In this document: one piece after another, positions 17,053 to 24,480 of the stretch
Numbering within the stretch: the stretch's first letter is position 1
Layout: the number at the start of each line of letters is the position of its first letter
From: Paludibacter sp.
GTDB lineage: Bacteria; Bacteroidota; Bacteroidia; Bacteroidales; Paludibacteraceae
DNA: 64,000 nt
Assembly (NCBI GenBank): GCA_028710415.1
Contig: JAQTUE010000004.1
Span: 1-64,000, forward strand
Direction: 5' to 3'
The notes under the pieces: generated by a model
Seen by the model: the letters and a program-made list of their open reading frames with translations, nothing else
Told to the model about the DNA's origin: nothing
The model's database searches: none
Translations under genes and position numbers: made by a program

Positions 17053-18070
17053 GATTTATAATTTGATTGTACATCAAGTTGGAAACAAATTAAACCAAGA
17101 TAATTATTTTCTATCAAAAGAAAATATTGAATTAAATACAGATTTAAAACAACTTTTGACGAAATACTTTATTTCGCCATTTAAGTCAGATGAATATTAC
17201 ATACTAAATCATGAAATAGATTTGAGTATGAATGAAGTCTATATGTGTGTTGGTAATATCTTCCAAAATCCAGATTCATTTTTACTCGAATCTCAGAACT
17301 TAACAAAACACTTATACGAACAAAGTACTCATCCCAAAATTAAAGGTGGAGAATTTTATATAGTTTATTTTAAAGACAGTATTATTGACGGTGATACAGT
17401 AGATGCCGTTGGATTATTTAAATCGGAAAACAAAGATACATTTCTGAAAGTGTATCCAAAAGGAGAAGGCTTTGAAATTGAGAGTGAAAAAGGTATTAAT
17501 ATCAATAAATTGGATAAAGGATGCCTGATATTCAACAAAGACAAAGAAAACGGCTATGTAGTGGCAGTGGTGGATAATACCAATAAAGGAACCGAAGCTA
17601 AATACTGGACAGAGGATTTTCTGCATGTAAAACCCCGTAATGATGCTTACACCAATACTAAGGATGTTTTATCGATGGCTAAGAAATTTATTCTTCAAGA
17701 ACTACCCCAGCAAATTGAAGTCAGCAAAGCAGATCAAATAGAATTGTTGAATAAATCAGTAGAGTATTTCAAGAAAAACGAGAGTTTTAAAATGGAAACT
17801 TTTGCACTTGAAGTAATGGGCCAAAAAGAAGTTATTGAATCCTTCAATAATTACAAATCTGATTATGAATTTGCTCGTGAGCTTGCTTTAATTGATAAGT
17901 TCGATATATCAGAATCTGCAGTTAAAAAACAAGCACGTTCAATTAAGAGTGTCATTAAACTGGATAAAAACTTCCACATTTATGTTCATGGAGATAGTAA
18001 ACATCTGGAACAGGGTGTAGAAGAAGATGGAAGGAAGTATTATAAGATTTATTATAGTGAGGAGAGCTAG
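17030..18070 (+). CDS. Nucleoid-associated protein, NdpA/YejK family; operon gene C
   Basis: A 346-residue protein. The NdpA (PF04245-type) pattern is clear: 'IYNLIVHQVGNK' at the N-terminus, 'KGGEFYIVYFKD', 'DAVGLFKSENKDTFLKV', 'LDKGCLIFNKDKENGYVVAVVDNTNKGTEAKYWTEDFLHV' (D-N-T-N...AKYW-x-x-DFL), then a helical C-terminal half. Such proteins of about 335-350 residues bind the nucleoid and occur widely in Bacteroidota. Here the gene is embedded in an overlapping operon with a membrane protein and a nuclease-like gene, an unusual place for a general nucleoid protein. Base composition of the 3' half is less AT-rich than that of genes A and B. Confidence 0.75.
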   Translation: MLYKEYIKIYNLIVHQVGNKLNQDNYFLSKENIELNTDLKQLLTKYFISPFKSDEYYILNHEIDLSMNEVYMCVGNIFQNPDSFLLESQNLTKHLYEQSTHPKIKGGEFYIVYFKDSIIDGDTVDAVGLFKSENKDTFLKVYPKGEGFEIESEKGININKLDKGCLIFNKDKENGYVVAVVDNTNKGTEAKYWTEDFLHVKPRNDAYTNTKDVLSMAKKFILQELPQQIEVSKADQIELLNKSVEYFKKNESFKMETFALEVMGQKEVIESFNNYKSDYEFARELALIDKFDISESAVKKQARSIKSVIKLDKNFHIYVHGDSKHLEQGVEEDGRKYYKIYYSEES

Positions 18071-18072
18071 AT

Positions 18073-18618
18073 ATGTCTATTGCCGATGAACAAAATAATG
18101 CACCAATTATAAATATTATTACAGCAAAACTTCCAAGGGAACTCGCAGTAAAAATATATAATGAGTTTCAATCACGTTCAACAGAGCTTGTTAATATTTT
18201 GGAACATTCGGAACAGTATAATTCATTGGGCAATTATATTGAAACTCTTAAAACTCTTTTGGCACTATCTGTATTTCACAAACGGGTAATTTGTAATCTT
18301 GAAGGTGTTGATAAGTTCTCCGGAACAATAAGTACTAAGAAAAAAGCGGATATAACAATAGATATTGGAAAATATAAGCTAACAACAGGAGAGCAAAATA
18401 AAATTAAAGCAGTTTTAATCAACTATAATGAGCTTAAGTTGAAGTTTGGAATAGCTGATGATTATTTTAATTATTATGAAACTTATGAGTTTCTTGAAAA
18501 TATGCTACGTTATCAAAAATCATTTGATTATGATGAGTCGCCTGATCCAGAAAAGGAAATAAATAAAAATAAACGTAAGCGAAAATCTAATCAATCAGAA
18601 GATGACGTCCCCTTTTAA
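18073..18618 (+). CDS. Small protein with SSB-like acidic C-terminal tip; operon gene D
   Basis: A 181-residue protein, 2 bases after gene C and overlapping gene E by 17 bases. The body is largely alpha-helical ('LPRELAVKIYNEFQSRSTELVNILEH') and not recognised. The last 30 residues are disordered: an acidic patch, a basic cluster 'NKNKRKRKSN', and the tip 'SEDDVPF'. This closely resembles the conserved tip of single-stranded DNA-binding proteins (D-D-x-P-F), which docks many DNA repair enzymes. It may therefore recruit SSB partners or compete with SSB. No OB-fold signature is visible, so it is not an ordinary SSB. Confidence 0.55.
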   Translation: MSIADEQNNAPIINIITAKLPRELAVKIYNEFQSRSTELVNILEHSEQYNSLGNYIETLKTLLALSVFHKRVICNLEGVDKFSGTISTKKKADITIDIGKYKLTTGEQNKIKAVLINYNELKLKFGIADDYFNYYETYEFLENMLRYQKSFDYDESPDPEKEINKNKRKRKSNQSEDDVPF

Positions 18619-19327
18619 AGAAAAAACAGAACTACAAAATGAAATCAAAACGTTCATAAATAAATACAAATCTATCGTTATTAATCAAGCAGATAGAATG
18701 AGTGATTATTTTGAAATGAGCTGTTTTAATTTGATTGTACAATTTTACGAACATGAAGGCTATACTGTTACGGTAGAAAATCTTAATGATAATCATTACA
18801 GGTATAAATGTTCTACTTCGGGTGTCCAGTCAAACTTTTCACATTTTAAAGTTTCGAAGTTTGTAGATGGGTCATTACATGATTTTGAAATACAACATAA
18901 TCTGAATGTCGGTTCCTCACATAACACCGAGATTTTCACAACACCGGATATTAGTATTGTAAAAGCGAATTGTATCAAAGAATCTACAGAGTATTATTTA
19001 AGCAAGAAACGGTTTACATACGTTGAAAATGATGCAATGATTTCTTTTTGTGAAGTAAAGAACTTCAACCCGTTTCCAGAATTAGTATTTAATTTTATAG
19101 GAGTAGTTAACGAATTACGAAAGGAGATAATCAACAAAGAAAAAATTGCATTCGAAACAATACATATTGCACCTAGCTTAATGATTTCCGGCAAAGGCAA
19201 TAAACAAACAAATAAAATTAAAGAAGAACTGGAAGATAGATATGATCTGAATATTATTTACGAATTATTTTATTCAGGTGTAAGTATTTTCTCTAAAGCT
19301 AATCATTTAGCATTAGCATACAAATAA
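18602..19327 (+). CDS. PD-(D/E)xK nuclease-like protein; operon gene E
   Basis: A 241-residue protein. A helical N-terminus leads to the nuclease-like core: 'TTPDISIVK' with Asp116 after Pro115, a helix, then the strand 'MISFCEVKN' with Glu151-Val-Lys153, followed by 'FNPFPELVFNFIGVVNEL' as the next helix. This is the D...ExK layout of restriction-type nucleases with the expected spacing of about 35 residues. The fold call is by pattern only. Overlap with D (17 bases) implies coupled translation. It would be the natural nucleic-acid-cutting component of the operon. Confidence 0.6.
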   Translation: MTSPFKEKTELQNEIKTFINKYKSIVINQADRMSDYFEMSCFNLIVQFYEHEGYTVTVENLNDNHYRYKCSTSGVQSNFSHFKVSKFVDGSLHDFEIQHNLNVGSSHNTEIFTTPDISIVKANCIKESTEYYLSKKRFTYVENDAMISFCEVKNFNPFPELVFNFIGVVNELRKEIINKEKIAFETIHIAPSLMISGKGNKQTNKIKEELEDRYDLNIIYELFYSGVSIFSKANHLALAYK

Positions 19328-19353
19328 ACCTGTTAATTTAAATTTTATACACA

Positions 19354-19674
19354 ATGGAATTAATTGAGAAAATTCTTGGTCAATATAGTTTAAGCATAAC
19401 AGGTTATGCAGTACTTATTACCTTTGGATTGATAATTATTGTTTCCCGGGATAAGTCGAAAAAAAATAAATATCTGGATTGGAAAAAGGATACCTTGATT
19501 CTACCTTTATTTAAAAGAGAATGGGAACGAAATGACGATAAAGTTTTACAAGAGTTGTATGATGAAAATCAGGCTTTGCATAAGAGAGTGAAAGAGTTAG
19601 ATAAAGATGTAAATAAGTTGTCTCTGTTTGCATTACTAATGATTTTCTTAATGAAAATAGGGGCCAAAAAATAA
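19354..19674 (+). CDS. Small membrane protein with coiled coil; operon gene F
   Basis: A 106-residue protein, 26 bases after gene E on the same strand, so probably in the same transcript. A membrane segment at about residues 12-30 is followed by a basic stretch, then a heptad-like helix ('LQELYDENQALHKRVKELDKDVNKLSLF') and a short hydrophobic end that could be a second membrane segment. The family was not recognised. Its link to the operon rests on spacing alone; the next gene has its own -7 box. Confidence 0.55.
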   Translation: MELIEKILGQYSLSITGYAVLITFGLIIIVSRDKSKKNKYLDWKKDTLILPLFKREWERNDDKVLQELYDENQALHKRVKELDKDVNKLSLFALLMIFLMKIGAKK

Positions 19675-19883
19675 AAAACTATTCAATAGAAATTGATAGT
19701 ATTTTAATTTGAAATATATTATTAAGAAAGTTTGTTTAACATAGTACCTTTATAATCCAAGTATTGAAGTCGAAACATAATTTATTTATTATACCGAATT
19801 ATCCGTAAAGGAGTTCATCAGAACAAATATGTTTGAATTTAAAGTTGTAAAATGGCTATAAGTAGATTGTTGAGATAAATTAG

Positions 19884-19891
19884 TATTTTTG
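19884..19891 (+). promoter_or_regulatory. -7 box of the AAA15/nuclease pair
   Basis: TATTTTTG followed by C matches TAnnTTTG, 18 bases before the ATG at 19910. An AAGAGG ribosome-site-like stretch lies between them. A proper -33 TTG is not visible. Confidence 0.5.
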
Positions 19892-19909
19892 CATTAAAGA
19901 TAAGAGGTT

Positions 19910-21124
19910 ATGAGCAAGATAAGAATAAAAAATTTCGGACCAATTAAAGAAGGTTACACAGAGAATGATGGGTGGCTTGACATCAATAAGATCACTGTAT
20001 TCATTGGCAATCAAGGCAGCGGTAAAAGTACTGTAGCTAAAGTAATATCTGTTCTTACATGGTTGGAAAAAGCCATTTACAGGGGTGATGTTGATATGAA
20101 TGGCATCTCAAACGATGACTTCTATGATTTTTTTGACTATCAACGGATTAAAAGTTACTTTAAGGACAATACTGAAATTGAATATCTTGGTAAAAAGATC
20201 AGCATAAAATATAGGAATAAAACAGCACCTCAAATAATTCTATTAAATGAAGAAAGATATGCTGTGCCCAAAATAATGTATGTCCCTGCGGAAAGAAACT
20301 TCCTGAGTGTGGTTAAAAATGCTTATGGAGTAAAGAACTTACCGGATACACTTTACACATTTGCCGAAGAATTAAAACAAGGACAGTTAAAGCTAAACGG
20401 CAATTCATTACCCTTGCCTATTGGTGATATAAGTTTTCACTATAATAAAACGAATGATACTTCAATCCTGAAGGGAGAAGATTACGAGCTTGATTTGCTG
20501 GAATCATCGAGTGGATATCAATCGTTTGTACCCTTGTACTTAGTCACCAAGTTTTTATCGGATGCTTTAAAAGAAGGAGGAGAATTACTTGATATTACTC
20601 AAAAGTTAAGAAAGTCAGAGGAACTTGAGTTAGTATTAAATAATAAAAGTCTAACTCATACTGAGCTTTTAAAGAAAACAGAAGAAATTAAAGCAAGATA
20701 CCTGAACACCTGTTTTGTAAACATTGTAGAAGAGCCTGAACAAAACCTGTTTCCCAGTTCCCAGTGGGAAGTATTGAAATGCCTGTTGCAATACAACAAT
20801 ATGATTGCAGATAACCAGTTGGTACTAACAACCCATAGCCCGTATATTATAAGCTATCTGACACTTTCAATTGAAGCTGACCGAATAAATGATAAGATAA
20901 AGACTGAAGATCTGAGAGATCAATTGAGAGACATCATATCCCTGGATGCCATTGTAAACCCAGATGATGTAGTTATTTATCAACTTGATGAAAAGACTGG
21001 TACTATTGAGCTATTAGGAAACTATAAAGGTTTGCCGTCCGATGAAAACTATTTGAATGAAAATCTAGCGCATACGAATGACTTATTTTCAAAACTCTTA
21101 GACCTTGAAGATTTATGCCAATAG
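19910..21124 (+). CDS. AAA15/OLD-type ABC-like ATPase
   Basis: A 404-residue protein with all ATPase motifs: Walker A 'GNQGSGKST' (33-41), an ABC-like signature 'ESSSGYQS' (198-205), Walker B 'NIVEEPEQNLFP' (271-282) and an H-loop 'LTTHSP' with His309. The opening 'IRIKNFGPIKEG' is typical of the AAA15/AAA21 group found in OLD nucleases, Septu PtuA, PARIS AriA and AbiL. It lacks the C-terminal TOPRIM of OLD, so a partner is needed; the next gene overlaps by 10 bases and is nuclease-like. A defence role is inferred from this architecture and the island setting. Confidence 0.8.
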   Translation: MSKIRIKNFGPIKEGYTENDGWLDINKITVFIGNQGSGKSTVAKVISVLTWLEKAIYRGDVDMNGISNDDFYDFFDYQRIKSYFKDNTEIEYLGKKISIKYRNKTAPQIILLNEERYAVPKIMYVPAERNFLSVVKNAYGVKNLPDTLYTFAEELKQGQLKLNGNSLPLPIGDISFHYNKTNDTSILKGEDYELDLLESSSGYQSFVPLYLVTKFLSDALKEGGELLDITQKLRKSEELELVLNNKSLTHTELLKKTEEIKARYLNTCFVNIVEEPEQNLFPSSQWEVLKCLLQYNNMIADNQLVLTTHSPYIISYLTLSIEADRINDKIKTEDLRDQLRDIISLDAIVNPDDVVIYQLDEKTGTIELLGNYKGLPSDENYLNENLAHTNDLFSKLLDLEDLCQ

Positions 21125-21675
21125 ACTTTTTCAATGCACCTTGTGCAAGAGAGGATGGTAATTGCAAAAAAGAAGGTGTAGTTTGCATAAAGACAAGTCA
21201 TGCTGAACGTTTCGGAATAAGTGATGTAAATTCAGACAAGAGAGAACCGGCATATTTGGATATTGAAAATGAAGATTCCTGGGATTTAGCTGTTATGAAT
21301 CCGGCAAAGAAACTTGTTACTTTTAAAGCAATTGATTTTTGTGTAGAACTATTCAGGCCACTTGTAATTGGAAGTCCAGACAGGGAACTCATTAAACGAT
21401 GTGAAGGGATGATATTCTATGAAGACAAATTAATTTTCATTGAAATTAAAAACAGGCAAACAGGAAGATGGTTGATTGATGCACGTGAGAAATTTGAAGA
21501 AACAATAATGAGTTTCAGGGAAAGCCATCCGGATAGCAAACTGATAATACAAAAGCCTATCATCGCGAATAGACTTTTTAAAGGTACTCACCAGAACGAA
21601 ATGGTTCAAAAAAGGATACTAAAAGATTCAATTGGTTTAGATTTTATTTTAAGTACCAAAATTTCAATTGAATAA
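21115..21675 (+). CDS. Nuclease-like partner of the AAA15 ATPase
   Basis: A 186-residue protein, overlapping the ATPase gene by 10 bases. The N-terminus carries Cys10, Cys17 and Cys24, a possible metal site. The stretch 'RCEGMIFYEDKLIFIEIKNRQTGRW' has the shape of a restriction-type core: an acidic residue before a strand pair, then Glu110-Ile-Lys112 (ExK) and a basic helix with 'DAREKFEET'. No TOPRIM (E...DxD) or HNH motif is seen, which sets the pair apart from PARIS, AbiL and Septu partners. The family was not recognised; the nuclease fold is a pattern-based inference. Confidence 0.6.
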   Translation: MPIDFFNAPCAREDGNCKKEGVVCIKTSHAERFGISDVNSDKREPAYLDIENEDSWDLAVMNPAKKLVTFKAIDFCVELFRPLVIGSPDRELIKRCEGMIFYEDKLIFIEIKNRQTGRWLIDAREKFEETIMSFRESHPDSKLIIQKPIIANRLFKGTHQNEMVQKRILKDSIGLDFILSTKISIE

Positions 21676-21722
21676 ATTATAAACCTCCGATTCCGCACGA
21701 TTCCGCACGCTGCTCCCGCTGG

Positions 21723-21810
21723 ATTGTATCGTGTGGAAGAATAAGTTAAGAAGAATAAGACAAAAATCGTTGATTCAATAATAGTTGTTTACAATGCCAT
21801 ACGACACAAT
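21723..21810 (+). repeat. About 88-bp inverted-end repeat, copy 1
   Basis: Begins ATTGTATCGTGTGG and ends CCATACGACACAAT, its reverse complement with two mismatches. The inside matches copies 2 and 3 (AAAATCGTTGAnTCAATAAT). The preceding CTGCTCCCG is also shared with copies 2 and 4. It is the most diverged full copy, and follows the AAA15/nuclease pair. Confidence 0.75.
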
Positions 21811-21919
21811 TGAGCTCAAAATAGGAGTTTGGGATAGAGTTGGATGAAAAGGAGTTGGATTGATAAGGATTTAATTCAACCCTGCGGGTTGATTACAGAG
21901 TAGTAGTAAAACACAATGA

Positions 21920-22507
21920 AGAATTGTAGTCCGTGAATACCGCAATCGACGTATAGGTGATTTTTTGAAAGAGCTTGGACTTACAGAAGGTCGTGGAACA
22001 GGTTTCCCAACTATCTACAAAGCAATGGCAGACAATGGCTCACCTGACCCGATATTTGATACCGATGAAGATTTCACTTGTTTTTTGACAACAATACCGG
22101 CTCATCTTATGGTTGGTAACCAAGAAAGTAACCAAGAAAGTAACGGAGCTACTACAATGTTATTCAGTAATATAGAAGATATTATTGCTTATAGTAACGG
22201 AGTAAGTAACGGAGAAAGTAGCGGAGTAAGTAACGAAATAAGTAACGAAATAGCAGAAATTATTAACACAGAAATCCATGATAGAGTTGTGGAGATGCTT
22301 GAGTTACTTTCCACAAGGATGAAAAGAGAGCTTCAGTTTGAGAAGATGGGACTAAGTAATCAAACAAAGAATAGCTCAAAATATCTGGAACCATTAATTA
22401 AAATTGGTTGGGTAGAGAAACAATATCCAGAAATTAAAAATCGAAATCAAGCCTATCAGATTACTACATCTGGAAAAAGAATACTATCCTTGATAAACAA
22501 GCATTAA
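21920..22507 (+). pseudogene. C-terminal fragment of an AlbA_2/RecG-like ATP-binding regulator
   Basis: The frame opens after a stop at 21917-21919 and begins abruptly inside a conserved domain: 'VREYRNRRIGDFLKELGLTE' then 'GRGTGFPTIYKAMADNGSPDPIF', the C-terminal part of the HATPase_c_4/AlbA_2 type putative helicase-regulator family, normally about 450-550 residues. The N-terminal AlbA_2 domain is missing. There is no good start; a TTG at 21965 would give 180 residues. A low-complexity linker rich in Ser-Asn-Gly/Glu encoded by 12-base repeats (about 22193-22250) precedes a winged-helix-like end. Bracketed by repeat copies 1 and 2. Confidence 0.65.
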
Positions 22508-22558
22508 TGAAACTACAATTTAAAGAACATTTTTTCTGTTACCCCCTGCTCCCGTACG

Positions 22559-22646
22559 ATTGTATTGTGTGGGGAGAATAGGTAAAGAAGGATAAAACAA
22601 AAATCGTTGAGTCAATAATAGCTGTTTATTTTGCCACACGATACAA
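22559..22646 (+). repeat. 88-bp inverted-end repeat, copy 2
   Basis: Starts ATTGTATTGTGTGG and ends CCACACGATACAA, a 13-base inverted end with one mismatch. About 58 internal bases are essentially identical to copy 3. The preceding TGCTCCCGTACGAT can form a separate hairpin with the left end. Confidence 0.8.
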
Positions 22647-22689
22647 ACTTGCTGCAGAATATGCACGGAACAACTTAAAACAACAAAAA

Positions 22690-23235
22690 ATGAAATTTAT
22701 TAAAGGCTGTTTAATGTCATTAATTGTATTATTTGTCATTTGTATAATTGGATATTTTATATTTAAAAATCATGTGATTAAAAATTTAGGAAGTTTAAAA
22801 AACAATGTTGAATTGAATTGGAATAAGTGTGTAGAAAATCTAAAAGAAAGAAATGCTGAATTATCACAATATGGCTTCAAAAATGATAGTATAAAATATT
22901 ACCTGGAAAGTAAAGGGAAAATCATAAGTTTATCTGAGTGTTCCGAAGAACTTGAATTTAATGAATACAAAGTAAATCAGTTTGTGATGTCAGATGGTTT
23001 AGTGTCCGATGTAAATAATAAATTAAACTCGAATTTAAATAACTATAATCAAGCAGTTAGAGAATACAACTTATATAGGGTTACATTTCCAATTTTATTA
23101 ATTGCCAGAAAAACTAAATTTCATAGGTATTATAATTATTTTGATATTAGATATGGCGTTAATAATGATAAGATAATGATAAAAAAGAGAAAAATGGAGA
23201 ATTGGGTCAAGAATGGTGGCACATTCCCGGAATGA
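22690..23235 (+). CDS. LemA-like membrane-anchored protein, diverged
   Basis: A 181-residue protein. One N-terminal membrane segment (about residues 7-26) is followed by helical sequence 'NNVELNWNKCVENLKERNAEL' and the end motif 'NYNQAVREYNLYRVTFPILL', matching LemA proteins, where 'YNxAVRxYNxxxxxFPxxL' precedes the last helix. LemA proteins have an extracytoplasmic N-terminus, a single anchor and a helical bundle; their function is unclear. Identity elsewhere is low and the middle is shortened. It sits alone between repeat copies 2 and 3 and is strongly AT-rich, which suggests transfer. Confidence 0.55.
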   Translation: MKFIKGCLMSLIVLFVICIIGYFIFKNHVIKNLGSLKNNVELNWNKCVENLKERNAELSQYGFKNDSIKYYLESKGKIISLSECSEELEFNEYKVNQFVMSDGLVSDVNNKLNSNLNNYNQAVREYNLYRVTFPILLIARKTKFHRYYNYFDIRYGVNNDKIMIKKRKMENWVKNGGTFPE

Positions 23236-23245
23236 TAGTTTTTAT

Positions 23246-23293
23246 CGACCCGCTCGCCATTGCAGTTAAAAATTGTCCAAAGTGAGCGGGTCG
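23246..23293. repeat. 10-bp perfect inverted repeat (hairpin)
   Basis: CGACCCGCTC (23246-23255) and GAGCGGGTCG (23284-23293) form a GC-rich stem in an AT-rich setting, 10 bases after the LemA-like stop. There is no T-run, so it may be a structural element rather than a plain terminator. Confidence 0.6.
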
Positions 23294-23323
23294 AACTCAG
23301 AAAACATGATGACCGCTCCAGCA

Positions 23324-23417
23324 CGATTGTATCGTGTGGGGAGAATAGGTAAAGAAGGATAAAACAAAAATCGTTGAGTCAATAATAGCTGTTTACATTG
23401 CCACAGGGATACAATCG
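23324..23417 (+). repeat. 94-bp inverted-end repeat, copy 3
   Basis: Starts CGATTGTATCGTGTGG and ends CCACAGGGATACAATCG, so the outer 10 bases CGATTGTATC/GATACAATCG pair perfectly with a small internal bulge. The interior matches copy 2 almost base for base, pointing to recent spread. It lies directly before the Fic gene. Confidence 0.8.
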
Positions 23418-23473
23418 ATGATCACAATATGATTATTACAGAAAAAAATTAATAGATATTAAATTCAATAAAA

Positions 23474-24199
23474 ATGAAAAATAGCCTGGCAGAAAAATTA
23501 GTAGAAGAAAAACAAAGTAAGTTTCACGGGGGGTTGTATCACAAAATACAGGTGAACCTGACCTACAATTCGAACCGTATAGAAGGCAGCCGCCTCAGTG
23601 AAGAGCAAACCCGCTATATTTTCGAAACCCATACCATAGGCTTCAAAGACGAGGAGGCTGTTCCCGTGGATGATATTATCGAAACAACCAATCATTTTGT
23701 AGCATTCGATTATTTGCTCGATACGCTACACAAACCTTTGTCATCAGAAATTATCAAGGAGTTTCACCGGATACTGAAATCGGGTACTTCCGATGCGCTT
23801 AGATCCTGGTTTGCTGTTGGTGGCTGGAAGAAACGGCCAAACGAGGTTGGTGGTGTGGAAACCACCAGACCTGAAAATGTGGAAAATGAGATAGAACAAC
23901 TCAACGAATGGTATTTGAACAGAGAAAGCATCTCTTTTGAAACTGTTGTTGAATATCATTATCGCTTCGAAAAGATTCACCCTTTTCAGGATGGTAACGG
24001 TCGTGTTGGGCGTTTAATCCTGTTTCGGGAATGCTTGAAAAACGATATCGTACCCTTTATAATAGACGACACACACAAACAATTCTATTATCGTGGGTTA
24101 AAAGAATTTGAAAGGGTACAGGATTATTTAATGGACACGTGTCGTTCGGCACAAGACACCTTTTCACAATGGATAAATTATTTCTATCCTGAAAAATAG
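23474..24199 (+). CDS. Fic-family protein (AMPylator type) with N-terminal inhibitory motif
   Basis: A 241-residue protein. The catalytic Fic motif is intact: 'HPFQDGNGRVGR' at 169-180 with His169 and the phosphate-binding Asp/Asn/Arg residues. The N-terminus has 'SNRIEG' (33-38), matching the class II inhibitory helix (S/T)xxxE(G/N) with Glu37, so the enzyme should be self-inhibited until displaced. Such proteins transfer AMP or other nucleotides to target side chains; the target is unknown and no antitoxin gene adjoins it. It is the shortest form, lacking a C-terminal winged helix. It sits between repeat copies 3 and 4. Confidence 0.85.
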   Translation: MKNSLAEKLVEEKQSKFHGGLYHKIQVNLTYNSNRIEGSRLSEEQTRYIFETHTIGFKDEEAVPVDDIIETTNHFVAFDYLLDTLHKPLSSEIIKEFHRILKSGTSDALRSWFAVGGWKKRPNEVGGVETTRPENVENEIEQLNEWYLNRESISFETVVEYHYRFEKIHPFQDGNGRVGRLILFRECLKNDIVPFIIDDTHKQFYYRGLKEFERVQDYLMDTCRSAQDTFSQWINYFYPEK

Positions 24200-24225
24200 T
24201 CAATTAACCATTCATCATTCTAATG

Positions 24226-24252
24226 CTCCCGCACGATTGTATCGTGTGGGAG
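24226..24252 (+). repeat. Partial inverted-end repeat, copy 4 (left end only)
   Basis: The left end, CACGATTGTATCGTGTGG with the shared leading TGCTCCCG, is present, but the interior and right end of copies 1-3 are absent apart from a short AATAAGTAAAGAAGAAT stretch near 24311. The repeat array ends here. The rest of 24253-24480 holds no gene. Confidence 0.65.
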
Positions 24253-24480
24253 TATAAGCAACAGAAAGTTTGATGTCGCAAAATGAGATATCATTCTGAA
24301 TTTGCAGGAGAATAAGTAAAGAAGAATATCTTTGTTAAACTTGCTATTTCCAACGGCTTGCATTAAATAAACCTGAAAGAGAATGAGCTTTATTGATAAC
24401 ATTGATAAATCTATGGCGAATAGGGAATTCCGATTATCACCAAATTTTAAAAATACAAGTAATTTATACATTCAACATCA

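Noticed and set aside
21723..24252. Integron attC sites
   Set aside because: The layout of genes between structured repeats is similar, and one GTTRRRY-like word (GTTGAGT) occurs, but no matching RYYYAAC core and no integron integrase were found.
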